DNA from: Janthinobacterium saanense
GTDB taxonomy: Bacteria > Pseudomonadota > Gammaproteobacteria > Burkholderiales > Burkholderiaceae_D
Assembly: GCF_014200675.1 (NCBI RefSeq)
Contig: NZ_JACHCI010000014.1
Coordinates: 62,001-126,000, forward strand
Length of the DNA: 64,000 bases
Direction: 5' to 3'
A program made the translations under genes and the position numbers. The number at the start of each line of letters is the position of its first letter. Within the stretch, counting starts at the first letter, position 1. The notes under the pieces were generated by a model. That model searched no databases. It was not told the DNA's origin and saw only the letters and a program-made list of their open reading frames with translations. This document shows, one piece after another, positions 27,713 through 36,138 of this stretch.

Positions 27713-30700
27713 TTAAAAATCCTTCTCGCCCTGGATCACCGCTGGATACCCCGTCATGGCGCGCGAAGTTTGCATGCCCGCCATCACGGCCGCTTCCACG
27801 CAGCCCGCATTCAAGCCCGTCCTGATCCAGTCGCCCGTCAGGAACAGGTTGGCAAAGCCTGACTGCTCCGTCGTCAGCCGGTATTGCGTGCTGCCCACCA
27901 CCGACATCACGTAGCGCTCGGAGGGATCGACGTTGGCGCGCCAGTACTGGCTGTCGAAACGCGCCGGGCCGCTGCCCTCTTTGGCGTCGATCAGCCATTG
28001 CCAAGGGAAGGCAGCGCCCGCCCCCGCTTCCGGCCACAGGGCGCCGATCTGCGTACTTAACTGGTGCACGGCGCCCTGCTTCGCGCGTTCCGCGCAGCGG
28101 GCCGGAAAACCCGTGTCCGTCACGGGCGGGTAACTGTCGACCGGGAAGGCGCTGCAAAAATAAGACACGTTCTTCGGTTCCAGGCCGGCCGGCCAGTCTT
28201 CGTGCACCAGCAACTGGTCCATCGGCGCCCACGTATCATACGGCTCCGTGAAGGCCGACAGTACTGGTTGTTGCCCCTTGGGCTGATAGGTCCAGCCCAT
28301 CTGCCTTAAATCCTTGTTCAGCCAGACCTGGTAAGCCTGCGTGGCCACCGTTTTTACCTTGTCGGCCGCCAGTTGCAGGGCCGGGCTTTGCGCCAGCAAT
28401 TGCGGGCACAGGGCCGGCAGCGAGCCGATCGAAATACCGAACACCACCTTGTCGAAATCGACGCCCTTCTGCAAGACCGTGACGGGCAGCGGCTGGCCGA
28501 ACGCCTGCTGGTATTGCTGCGGCCAGTCGCTCCAGTACGATTCCAGGTTGATGTCTTGTGCTTGCAGCAGAGCCGCCTGCGCCGGGTCGATCTGTGCGTA
28601 ATCGGGTGCGCTGGGCCAGCAGGCCAGGCCTTTCACATCGACCAGCGGCGCATAGCCGGCAGCCGTATCCTTCAACTGTACCTGTTCGGTGATGCGGATG
28701 CTGTCGATCTCACCATGCAGCGGCACCAGTTCTTCCACGCGCTGGAAGAACTTGAACTTGACGCCGCGTTTTTGCAGCACCTCGTACAGCGGCGTGAAAA
28801 TGGTGTCGCCCATGCCGGCCTGCATCTTGAACATGATGCCGCCCTTGTAGGCCAGGCCGATGCGCGCCATCGACCGCAATAGCGTGCCAGCCTCGATATT
28901 GGGCTTGCCAAAGTCGCCGCCCTCGTAGGCAAACACCAGGTCGTAAAAGCCGCGCACGGGCGCCGAATTGACGCTGAACTGCTCGTCGCCGCCATGCTTG
29001 CGCAGCCAGGCACGGAAATCGATATCGTTGATGACATCGAAACCGTGCTTGAACACGCCGTCTTCAAACATGCCCTTCATGACCGTGATGCCCAGGTCCA
29101 GGCAGGTAAACAGCCGGCGCAAGCGATCGTCGCCATCGATTTTGCTGCGGTAGCGCAAACGCAGCCAGGCACGGATGCCGCTCAAGCTACTGGCCAGCAG
29201 CTGGTGGCGCGCCGCGTCGTGCTTGCGCGAGTCGGGCGCCAGGTCGGCCACCAGCGCCACCAGCGCGCCCACCGACAGGCCCACGTCCAGCCCCAGTTCA
29301 TCGACCTTGCCCACTGCCTCGTCGGCCAGGCGCCGCAGCCAGCCGGGCCAAGGATCACCACTACCCGCGCCACTGGCGGCTGCCGTGGCGATGCGCGCAT
29401 CGGCCGCCGCCACCTTGCGGATATCGCCTATCCACTGTTCGATCCAGCCCACCATCGCCACCGCCATCTGCCACAGGGTGATGTCTTCGCCGCCGACACC
29501 CGGCTCGCCCGGCAAGGTGGGGAATACGATGGACCAGTTGCGCCAGCCGCCCTTGACGTCTTCGGACAAGGCCACGTAATCGTGCTGCTTGAAGGCGTCG
29601 CGCCAGGTGGCCAGGGGCGAGCCGGCCGGCCGCTCCAGGCTGGCGTAGGCTTCCTTGATCATCCTGAAGGCATTCGCGTAGAAACCGAACCAGATATGCA
29701 GGCCGTGTTCCTCGATGCGCTGGCCGATGGCGGCATTGCGCCCGCTGGCGCCCTTGCCTCCCAAACGCCAGCCCAGCTGGTACAGCGTGATCTCGCGCTC
29801 GTTTTGCCAGCCCGGCTGATTGGTCAAATAATACGCCGCCGTCATCGATGCCACGCCACCGCCCAGGATGGCGATTTTTTCCGGTGCAATGCGGGAATTG
29901 TCGACCAGCTCTTCGCCCGGCATGGCTGTAAAGTCAAAATTCACATTGAAGGGCAAGATAGCCTGCTGCGGTCCCAGCTTCAGGCCCAGGGTCTCATTAA
30001 GCGGAAAACTGTCGAAGGCATGCAAGGTACATTCGTACTCAAACCCCAGCAGGCGGGCGCTGTGCAGGCGGTTGATGGTGGCCGGCGCCGCCACCAGCGC
30101 CTGATACACGGCTTTCACGCCTGCGCTGTCGGGAAACTGCTTGAGGAAGATCTGGTCGATGCGGGGATTGCGCAGCAGCGACAGGATATCTTGCCAGCCT
30201 GCCGCATCGAGATCGAAAAAGTCGGGAATCGACAGGAAGATCTTGAACGCCTGCTCGATCAATTCCAGGAAACTGTTGACGGGCTTGTGCGGCCCCTTCC
30301 GCACGGTGGCGTTGACTTCCAGCAGCGGGTGCAGCGCCAGCTTTGTTTCCGGCGAAAAATGCTGGAAACCCTTGGCCGCCACGGAACAGCGCAGCGGCTC
30401 GCTGCCGGCAGCGGGAATCTCGTACTCGCACAGGTATTTCGGGTAACCGAACAGCTCGCGCCCATTGATCAGGGCCATCGCATCGTCGACAAAAATATGG
30501 CAGGGATACCAATAAATATGCGCCAGCTTGTCCTTGGCGTCCATCTGGCCCACCATGATCCAGGTCACGATATCGACTTCCGTGATCCAGCCCTTGGCCT
30601 GGTCGACCGGGTTGGCGGAATCGGCGTGATTGACGCGCGTAAAGGTCAGCATCACATACGGCGACAAGGCCTTCAGGCGCATGCGCTTGCCTGCCACCTG

Positions 30701-30844
30701 GTTCAAGGTCGTGTTGACCGTCGCTTGCAGCTTCGCCAGCTCGCCCTTGACGAAATAGCCAAACATTTCAGACTGTTTCAATTGCAGCGGCGAGTGCATC
30801 ATCACCGAACCGCCCTGGTAAATATAAGAAGGTCTTGCCGTCAT
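27713..30844 (-). CDS. Fusion of an acetoacetate-decarboxylase-like domain with an FAD-dependent oxidoreductase
   Basis: 1,043 residues; the start has AGGGTG before it. Residues about 25-290 resemble the acetoacetate decarboxylase (ADC) family, with the hallmark GRELFGYPK at 128-136. In classical ADC the Schiff-base lysine is in this motif and is followed by a second lysine that tunes its pKa. Here the next residue is Tyr, so ordinary decarboxylation is doubtful. From 322 a Rossmann FAD-binding domain begins (KIAILGGGVASMTAAYYLT), followed by LGGKGASGRN and EHGLHIWFGFYANAF, as in phytoene-desaturase/hydroxysqualene-dehydroxylase-like flavoenzymes. The FAD-closing motif is near the C-terminus (NLFLTGDWIRTGLNAGCVEAAVMAG). 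It is probably a desaturase or oxidase of an isoprenoid or other hydrophobic substrate. No pathway genes are adjacent. Confidence 0.82.
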   Translation of the reverse strand: MTARPSYIYQGGSVMMHSPLQLKQSEMFGYFVKGELAKLQATVNTTLNQVAGKRMRLKALSPYVMLTFTRVNHADSANPVDQAKGWITEVDIVTWIMVGQMDAKDKLAHIYWYPCHIFVDDAMALINGRELFGYPKYLCEYEIPAAGSEPLRCSVAAKGFQHFSPETKLALHPLLEVNATVRKGPHKPVNSFLELIEQAFKIFLSIPDFFDLDAAGWQDILSLLRNPRIDQIFLKQFPDSAGVKAVYQALVAAPATINRLHSARLLGFEYECTLHAFDSFPLNETLGLKLGPQQAILPFNVNFDFTAMPGEELVDNSRIAPEKIAILGGGVASMTAAYYLTNQPGWQNEREITLYQLGWRLGGKGASGRNAAIGQRIEEHGLHIWFGFYANAFRMIKEAYASLERPAGSPLATWRDAFKQHDYVALSEDVKGGWRNWSIVFPTLPGEPGVGGEDITLWQMAVAMVGWIEQWIGDIRKVAAADARIATAAASGAGSGDPWPGWLRRLADEAVGKVDELGLDVGLSVGALVALVADLAPDSRKHDAARHQLLASSLSGIRAWLRLRYRSKIDGDDRLRRLFTCLDLGITVMKGMFEDGVFKHGFDVINDIDFRAWLRKHGGDEQFSVNSAPVRGFYDLVFAYEGGDFGKPNIEAGTLLRSMARIGLAYKGGIMFKMQAGMGDTIFTPLYEVLQKRGVKFKFFQRVEELVPLHGEIDSIRITEQVQLKDTAAGYAPLVDVKGLACWPSAPDYAQIDPAQAALLQAQDINLESYWSDWPQQYQQAFGQPLPVTVLQKGVDFDKVVFGISIGSLPALCPQLLAQSPALQLAADKVKTVATQAYQVWLNKDLRQMGWTYQPKGQQPVLSAFTEPYDTWAPMDQLLVHEDWPAGLEPKNVSYFCSAFPVDSYPPVTDTGFPARCAERAKQGAVHQLSTQIGALWPEAGAGAAFPWQWLIDAKEGSGPARFDSQYWRANVDPSERYVMSVVGSTQYRLTTEQSGFANLFLTGDWIRTGLNAGCVEAAVMAGMQTSRAMTGYPAVIQGEKDF

Positions 30845-31025
30845 CGTTGCACCCTGGATTTGATTTCAATCAAACAATATTCTCTTAGTGTGCCAGAGAA
30901 TGAAAGATTAATGATATGAAATAAATTAAACAATTTGCCAATATGCATAGGCTCAGCGGTAGGAGGGAGACAGCAGCTTGAGCGCGTCCGGTGTAGCATG
31001 AAGACCTGACTACTTTCACTGTGGA

Positions 31026-31595
31026 ATGAAGATGACGATGGAGATGATCACGACCGACTATGTATCCACGTATTCGGGCAACCGTTTTTATCCGCTGCGG
31101 CCCCATATCGACAAGGTAGCCATCGAAGATATCGCGCACGGGCTCGCTTATCAGTGCCGCTTCAATGGCCAGACGCAAGTGTTTTATTCCGTCGCCCAGC
31201 ACAGCCTGATCGTGGCCGAACTGGTGCCGCCACGGCTCAAGCTGGCCGCCTTGCTGCACGATGCGGCCGAAGCCTATCTGGGCGACATGGTGAAACCGTT
31301 GAAAGTACTGTTGCCACAATTTTCCGTACTGGAAGACAAGGTCAGCGCCATCATCGCCGCCACCTATGGCCTCGACTTTTCCGATTACGCCCCCATCAAG
31401 CGCGCCGACCTGATTGCGCTGGCGACAGAAAAACGCGACCTGATGCCGCATTCCGTCGAGCGCTGGGCTTACCTTGACGGCATCGCCCCCTTGCCCGCTA
31501 TAATTGTGGCCATGGATCCCAGTGTCGCAAAGCAACGTTTTTTGCAATGCTTTGCGCAATTGCAGGCTCATCGCATCGATAGTGGGCTAGTGTAA
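31026..31595 (+). CDS. HD-domain metal-dependent phosphohydrolase (YfbR-like)
   Basis: 189 residues. The HD signature is seen as QTQVFYSVAQHSLIVAEL followed by LAALLHDAAEAYLGDM, with the later Asp supplied around IKRADLIALATEKRDL; this spacing is typical of YfbR/nucleotidase-type HD proteins. The opening ITTDYVSTYSGNRFYPLRPH is also commonly seen in this subfamily. It probably removes a phosphate from a nucleotide in the cytosol. Several in-frame ATGs lie within the first 24 bases, so the exact start is uncertain by a few residues. It is divergent from the ADC/FAD fusion gene. Confidence 0.87.
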   Translation: MKMTMEMITTDYVSTYSGNRFYPLRPHIDKVAIEDIAHGLAYQCRFNGQTQVFYSVAQHSLIVAELVPPRLKLAALLHDAAEAYLGDMVKPLKVLLPQFSVLEDKVSAIIAATYGLDFSDYAPIKRADLIALATEKRDLMPHSVERWAYLDGIAPLPAIIVAMDPSVAKQRFLQCFAQLQAHRIDSGLV

Positions 31596-31980
31596 GCCCC
31601 ATGGCGCCACGTCCCACTCATCAGCCTCCAAAGCTAAGTCCACGTTTTTACAGGACTTTTTCAGATATCCACAGCAACTGTGGATAAAGTTGTTGATAAG
31701 CCCCTCTTGACAAGCCGCAAAGCCAGCACTGATGCGGGCTTCAACAATTTGCCGTTTTCACAGGCAATATTTTTACTGAATAAAATCAATGACTTGCAAG
31801 GTGGATATTGCCCAACAACAAAGTTGCCTGGGCTCATGAAAAATATATTTTGCTGTGCATAAGCAATCGATCTGCAGACGTTCATCCGGCGTGCCCGTAC
31901 GCTTGAATGCAGCCTTTTGACAAAGCGTGCACACTAGTATGGTGTGGCTCTCGCGCCGCACGATCACCGCAGGGGAAAGC
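31596..31980. promoter_or_regulatory. Intergenic region upstream of the receiver gene
   Basis: A 385-bp gap. It holds DnaA-box-like array copy 1 and, nearer the gene, a TTGACA (31917-31922) with a TATGGT 15 bp downstream that could be a weak promoter. The ribosome-binding site GGGGAAAGC precedes the ATG at 31981. Confidence 0.4.
31664..31862. repeat. DnaA-box-like array, copy 1 (upstream of the receiver gene)
   Basis: A perfect inverted repeat TATCCACAG-N3-CTGTGGATA (31666-31686) contains the DnaA-box match TGTGGATAA (31679-31687). TGTTGATAA follows 12 bp later (31691-31699) and TGTGCATAA lies at 31854-31862. The DNA between is partly AT-rich. The same elements recur with the same spacing at 32714-32912. 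These are perfect or one-off matches to the TTWTNCACA consensus on the minus strand. Confidence 0.65.
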
Positions 31981-32565
31981 ATGAACTCCAATACAGCAAG
32001 CGACAGCGCCGCCACGGCGGCTGACGATCCCGACTGGCTGGTGGACGACCCGCAAGCTGACGGCCAGGCAGCATCCGACGCCGCACAGGCAGCGGCGCCA
32101 TGGCGCGTCTTGATCGTCGACGACGATGTCGACGTGCACGTAGTCACCAAGTTCGCTCTCAGCCAGGCCAGTTTCCAGGGCCGGCGCCTGAGCTTTCTGC
32201 ACGCCTATTCAGGCGCCGAGGCGCTTGCCGTGCTGCGCAACACACCCGACGTCGCCGTTGTGTTGCTCGATGTGATCATGGAAAGCCAGGATGCAGGCCT
32301 GCAAGTGGCGCGCCAGATCCGTGAAGACTTGCACAACCGCGCCGTGCGCATCATCCTGCGTACCGGCCAGCCGGGGCAAGCGCTGGAACACCGCATCATC
32401 GTCGACTACGACATCAACGATTTCTGGTGCAAGACAGACTTGACCACGCGCAAACTATTTACGACCGTCATCTCGTCGCTGCGCACTTATGCCAGCCTGT
32501 GTGAAGCACAGCAGCAAGTGGCTGATCTGACGGCAGCACTGGAACATCAGTGCAGCAGGCACTGA
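31981..32565 (+). CDS. Stand-alone response-regulator receiver protein
   Basis: 194 residues. An acidic, alanine-rich N-terminal extension of about 40 residues precedes a receiver domain: VLIVDDDVDVHVVTKFAL (acidic pair), LLDVIMESQDAG with the phospho-Asp, TGQPGQALE, and a lysine in WCKTDLTTRKLF. The sequence around IIVDYDINDFW resembles receivers that are normally followed by a DUF3369 or HD-GYP output domain, but here the protein stops about 25 residues after the receiver. It may act through protein contacts or be the remnant of a longer regulator. It lies exactly between two copies of a DnaA-box-like array. The ATG at 31981 was chosen for the GGGGAAAGC upstream. Confidence 0.85.
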   Translation: MNSNTASDSAATAADDPDWLVDDPQADGQAASDAAQAAAPWRVLIVDDDVDVHVVTKFALSQASFQGRRLSFLHAYSGAEALAVLRNTPDVAVVLLDVIMESQDAGLQVARQIREDLHNRAVRIILRTGQPGQALEHRIIVDYDINDFWCKTDLTTRKLFTTVISSLRTYASLCEAQQQVADLTAALEHQCSRH

Positions 32566-32970
32566 GCGCAACAGAACGACTTCTGGTTAAAAACATGCAC
32601 ACTGGATGGGCATACAGTCCTGCTGCGCAGGCCATCTGCGCGTGGCGCATAAGCGGCAGAGCGCGCCGTTTTGATCAAAATCATCTAAGTAGCGGATTGT
32701 TAAGCCATTTTTCAGATATCCACACGGACTGTGGATATCTTTGTGGATAAGGACCTATTGACAGCCCTCAAAGCCACAGCCAGTGCGGGTTTCAATAAAC
32801 TGCTCAATCAAACAGCAAAAATAAATCCATTAAAAATCAAACACTTACAAAATCACACATAATCACAGGAAAATTATTTCACGAATTTCGCTAACCCATC
32901 ATTTGTGCATAACTGAGCCACCATGAACAATTCGACAACGCCAGATTATGCTCTACAGCAACATCTGTTG
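32566..32970. other. AT-rich intergenic region downstream of the receiver gene
   Basis: 405 bp with no convincing gene; a 39-codon frame from 32923 runs antisense into the small hypothetical gene and was not accepted. It contains DnaA-box-like array copy 2 and a pronounced AT-rich stretch at about 32800-32900. Confidence 0.5.
32714..32912. repeat. DnaA-box-like array, copy 2 (downstream of the receiver gene)
   Basis: A perfect 11-bp inverted repeat AGATATCCACA-N5-TGTGGATATCT (32714-32740) is followed by TGTGGATAA (32742-32750, 12 bp after the TGTGGATAT at 32730) and TGTGCATAA (32904-32912). In copy 1 the offsets from the first box are 12 and 175 bp; here they are 12 and 174. Both copies also share TTGACA then CAAAGCCA and TGCGGG(C/T)TTCAA. 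Confidence 0.65.
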
Positions 32971-33192
32971 TCAGTGCAGCGAGGGGCGCCGGCGCTCCGG
33001 CTGCAACAGCACCCGTTCGATCAAGTCAGGGTCGATATTGTATGACTTCAGGTATTCCAAGGCGCACAAGGTGCTGAACGCCGCCTGCACGGCAATGCCC
33101 ATATTGACGATGTCGCACATCGTTTGATCGGTGCGCGCATGCGGTATCAACTTGCTGACCGGCATATGCAATGTTTGAGAAGAACTAGGCAT
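32971..33192 (-). CDS. Small conserved-looking hypothetical protein
   Basis: 73 residues from ATG 33192, preceded by GGAG about ten bases upstream. The core TDQTMCDIVNMGIAVQAAFS followed by TLCALEYLKSYNIDPDLIERVLL looks like a short helical protein with well-formed amphipathic helices, ending in a basic tail. I do not recognise a named family. A frame that is open further upstream (to 33237) lacks a ribosome-binding site. It lies divergent from the chromate transporter genes. Confidence 0.55.
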   Translation of the reverse strand: MPSSSQTLHMPVSKLIPHARTDQTMCDIVNMGIAVQAAFSTLCALEYLKSYNIDPDLIERVLLQPERRRPSLH

Positions 33193-33399
33193 GATGGGCT
33201 TGCTCCTGCAGAAGGGAAAGGCGGAAGGAGTGCGCATGAAGGGACCAGCGCGTGGGAAGACAGCGAAAGTATTGCCGATAAATTCTCGATGTCAATGACA
33301 GGCAAACATGAAGCCAGACTTTTTCCACCCGGACTTGTCAAGTCGCCCCGCGCTGGAAAAATCGTGGACAAGCAAGCGCTGGCGCAGCGATAATCGGGC

Positions 33400-34014
33400 A
33401 TGCCCCCTCCCCTGCCATCGCCCCCACCCAGCGCGGCCGCCAGCGACGCTGTGCCTGCTCCACGTCCCCGGCCCGCCTCGCTTGCCGACCTGTTTTTCTC
33501 TTTTACCTGGCTGGCCCTGCAAGGCTTTGGCGGCGTGCTGGCAGTAGTCCAGCGCGAACTGGTCGAGCGCAAGCGCTGGCTGACCCAGGAGGAATTCCTG
33601 GAAGACTGGGCCGTGGCGCAAATCATGCCCGGACCCAACGTTGCCAATCTGTCACTGATGGTCGGTGGCCGTTATTTCGGACTGAAAGGCGCACTGACGG
33701 CGCTGGCCGGCATGCTGGCCGCGCCGCTCGTCGTCGTGCTGATACTGGGCGTGCTGTACACGCGCTTCGGCGCCCATCCGCAAGTCATCGGCGCGCTGCG
33801 CGGCATGGCCGCCGTCTCGGCCGGCATGATAGGGGCCACCGGCTTGAAGCTGGCCGCCGCACTGAACAAGCATCCGCTGCCGCTGTGGCTGACCCTGCCC
33901 TTCGCCGCGCTGGGCGTGCTGATGGTGGCCATCCTGCACTGGCCTTTGTTCTACATCCTGCTGGGCCTGGGCGGCATCGGCTGCGTGCTGACCTACCGGA
34001 AGCTGGCGCCATGA
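33400..34014 (+). CDS. Chromate transporter, N-terminal-type half (CHR family subunit 1)
   Basis: 204 residues with about six membrane helices. After a proline-rich cytosolic start, the CHR signature appears: FFSFTWLALQGFGGVLAVVQ, then RKRWLTQEEFLEDWAVAQIM followed by PGPNVANLSLMVGGRY. It is a half-length CHR protein, and the next gene, overlapping as ATGA, encodes the second half. Short-chain CHR pairs are thought to form a heterodimeric inner-membrane chromate exporter. Resistance to chromate is the expected phenotype. The start is not certain because another Met-free stretch precedes it, but the TM core is unambiguous. Confidence 0.88.
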   Translation: MPPPLPSPPPSAAASDAVPAPRPRPASLADLFFSFTWLALQGFGGVLAVVQRELVERKRWLTQEEFLEDWAVAQIMPGPNVANLSLMVGGRYFGLKGALTALAGMLAAPLVVVLILGVLYTRFGAHPQVIGALRGMAAVSAGMIGATGLKLAAALNKHPLPLWLTLPFAALGVLMVAILHWPLFYILLGLGGIGCVLTYRKLAP

Positions 34015-34595
34015 ACCCGCCCATTCATTTGGTACTGAGCGCGGCAGACTGGCTGAACCTGTTCGGCCACTATCTGCTGCTGTCCCTGATGTCGATCGGC
34101 GGCGCCATCTCCACCACCTCCGAAATGCACCGTTTCCTGGTGGAACAGCAAGGCTGGCTGACGCAAGCCCAGTTCAACGAGTCCGTCGCCATTGCCCAGG
34201 CGGCACCCGGCCCCAACGTGCTGTTTGTCGCCCTGATGGGCTGGAACGTGGGTTTGAATGCGGGCAGCTACACGGCGGCCTACCTGGGCGTCTTCGTCAC
34301 TATGGTCGGCATCATGCTGCCCAGCACCACCCTGACCTATGTCGCAGCCCAGTGGGGCTACCGCAACCGCGACCTGCGCGCCGTGCGTGCTTTCAAGCAA
34401 GGCATGGTGCCCATCGTCATCGCCCTCTTGATTTCCACCGGCATGATTTTAGGCGGCGCCAACCACAATCTCAGCACCGACTGGCCGCTGTGGACGCTGT
34501 CCATCGTGGCTGGCCTGATCATCTGGCGCACGAAAATCCACCTGCTGTGGCTGCTGGCAGCAGGCGCCGTGCTGGGCTGGTACCAGCTGGTGTAA
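34011..34595 (+). CDS. Chromate transporter, second half (CHR family subunit 2)
   Basis: 194 residues starting at ATG 34011, which overlaps the previous stop (ATGA), so translation is probably coupled. The CHR motifs recur: LLLSLMSIGGAISTTSEMHR, EQQGWLTQAQFNESVAIAQA followed by APGPNVLFVALMGW. About five to six membrane helices are present. It is the partner of the preceding half-transporter. It ends 2 bp before the convergent end of urtE. Confidence 0.88.
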   Translation: MNPPIHLVLSAADWLNLFGHYLLLSLMSIGGAISTTSEMHRFLVEQQGWLTQAQFNESVAIAQAAPGPNVLFVALMGWNVGLNAGSYTAAYLGVFVTMVGIMLPSTTLTYVAAQWGYRNRDLRAVRAFKQGMVPIVIALLISTGMILGGANHNLSTDWPLWTLSIVAGLIIWRTKIHLLWLLAAGAVLGWYQLV

Positions 34596-34597
34596 TC

Positions 34598-35296
34598 CTA
34601 CACCGCCAGATGGCGCTTGACGTCTTCTCCATCCATCTGCACGGCATTTCCACTGGCCACCACATTGCCGCGCGAGAGCACGATAAAGTCGTCGGCCAGT
34701 TCGCGGGCGAAATCGAAATACTGTTCGCACAGCACGATGGCCATGTCGCCGCGCTGTTTCAGCAAGGAAATGACCCTGCCGATATCCTTGATCACGGACG
34801 GCTGTATGCCTTCTGTCGGCTCATCGAAAATGATCAGTTGCGGTTCAGCCAGCAAGGCGCGGGCAATCGCCAGTTGCTGCTGCTGGCCGCCCGACAGGTC
34901 GCCGCCACGCCGCCGCAGCATTTCCTTGAGCACCGGAAACAGCTCGTACACCTGGCCATCGATGCGCGACGCCTGCCGTCCGCTCTTGACGGCCATGCCC
35001 ATCAAGAGGTTTTCCTCGACCGTCAGGCGGGCAAAGATGTCTCGCCCCTGCGGCACATAGGCAATGCCCAGCCTGGCGCGCGCGTGCGGCGACAGTTTCG
35101 TGATGTCGCGCCCGTTTAGCACCACCGAACCGGTCGCTACCGGCAGCACGCCCATCAGGCATTTGAGCAAGGTCGTCTTGCCGACACCATTGCGTCCCAG
35201 CAAGGCCAGGCATTCACCTTTCCTGGCCGCCAGCGAAATACCGCGCAAGGTATGCGAGGAACCATAGTATTGATGCAACTGTTCGACTTCCAGCAT
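34598..35296 (-). CDS. urtE: Urea ABC transporter ATP-binding subunit UrtE
   Basis: 232 residues from MLEVEQLHQYYGSSHTLRGI. ABC ATPase with Walker A GRNGVGKTT, signature LSGGQQQQLAIARAL, Walker B LIIFDEPTEGIQPS and a downstream H-loop region in which the usual His is replaced (VLCEQYFDFA), as is normal for the LivF/UrtE branch. The QQQQ and EGIQPS spellings are typical of UrtE rather than LivF. It is the last gene of the urtABCDE operon, 11 bp after urtD, and with UrtD powers urea import. Confidence 0.93.
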   Translation of the reverse strand: MLEVEQLHQYYGSSHTLRGISLAARKGECLALLGRNGVGKTTLLKCLMGVLPVATGSVVLNGRDITKLSPHARARLGIAYVPQGRDIFARLTVEENLLMGMAVKSGRQASRIDGQVYELFPVLKEMLRRRGGDLSGGQQQQLAIARALLAEPQLIIFDEPTEGIQPSVIKDIGRVISLLKQRGDMAIVLCEQYFDFARELADDFIVLSRGNVVASGNAVQMDGEDVKRHLAV

Positions 35297-35307
35297 CGCA
35301 GCTTCCT

Positions 35308-36138
35308 TTACCTTCCTAAATAAACTTCGATCACGCGTTCGTCGGCCTGCACCTCGCTCATGCGGCCCTGGGCCAGCACGGCGCCCTCGTGCAGCACGGT
35401 CACGATGCCCTGCCCGGCAATCTCCGTGACAAAACCCATGTCGTGCTCGACTACCATGATGGAATGCTTGCCGCGCAACTCGCCCAGCAATTCGGCCGTA
35501 CGCGCCGTTTCCGCGTCCGACATGCCAGCCACGGGTTCGTCGAGCAGGATCAGTTGCGGCTCCTGCATCAAGAGCATGCCGATTTCCAGCCATTGCTTTT
35601 GTCCATGCGACAACAAGCCAGCCAGGCGCCCCTGCTGGCCATGCAGGCGTATCAGCTGCAAGATGGCCTCGATCTTGCCTTCCTGCTCGGAACTCAGGCG
35701 GGCAAACAGGGTGGCCGCCACGCGCTTGTCCATCTTCATCGCCAGCTCCAGGTTGTCGAACACCGTATGCTGTTCGAACACGGTGGGACGCTGGAACTTG
35801 CGGCCTATGCCGGCGTGGGCAATCTCGGCTTCCGTCATGCTGGCCAGGTTCATGGTTTGCCCGAACCAGGCCGTACCGGAACTGGGACGGGTCTTGCCGG
35901 TGATCACGTCCATCATGGTGGTCTTGCCTGCGCCATTCGGCCCGATGATGCAGCGCAGCTCACCGACCGAAATATCCAGGCTCAGCTTGTTGAGCGCCCT
36001 GAAACCGTCAAACGAGACGGTAATATCTTCCAGGTAAAGAATCGCGCCATGCGTGGTGTCAAGCCCCTCGCCCTTGACCCGTGCATACGATGGACCTGCC
36101 TCGGCACTGGCCATGCCGGCTAGCATGCGGATACTCAT
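35308..36138 (-). CDS. urtD: Urea ABC transporter ATP-binding subunit UrtD
   Basis: 276 residues from MSIRMLAGMASAEAG; AAGGAGG precedes the ATG, which overlaps the urtC stop (ATGA). ABC ATPase with Walker A GPNGAGKTT, signature LSHGQKQWLEIGMLL (the HGQKQWLEI form is characteristic of UrtD), Walker B LILLDEPVAGMS and H-loop VVEHDMGFV. The N-terminal 30 residues are an extension compared with LivG. It energises urea uptake together with UrtE. Confidence 0.94.
   Translation of the reverse strand: MSIRMLAGMASAEAGPSYARVKGEGLDTTHGAILYLEDITVSFDGFRALNKLSLDISVGELRCIIGPNGAGKTTMMDVITGKTRPSSGTAWFGQTMNLASMTEAEIAHAGIGRKFQRPTVFEQHTVFDNLELAMKMDKRVAATLFARLSSEQEGKIEAILQLIRLHGQQGRLAGLLSHGQKQWLEIGMLLMQEPQLILLDEPVAGMSDAETARTAELLGELRGKHSIMVVEHDMGFVTEIAGQGIVTVLHEGAVLAQGRMSEVQADERVIEVYLGR

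Noticed and set aside
30885-31571. 228-codon minus-strand frame overlapping the HD-domain gene
   Set aside because: The plus-strand frame contains the conserved HD motif and typical start; the antisense frame has no recognisable feature.
31664-32912. Chromosomal replication origin (oriC)
   Set aside because: DnaA-box-like sites and an AT-rich tract are present, but none of the usual neighbours (dnaA, dnaN, gyrB, rpmH, gidA, parAB) is in the window, so the call would be unsupported. Reported instead as a duplicated array.
32923-33042. 39-codon plus-strand frame beginning ATG AAC AAT
   Set aside because: Very short, no ribosome-binding site, and antisense to the better supported small gene at 32971-33192.
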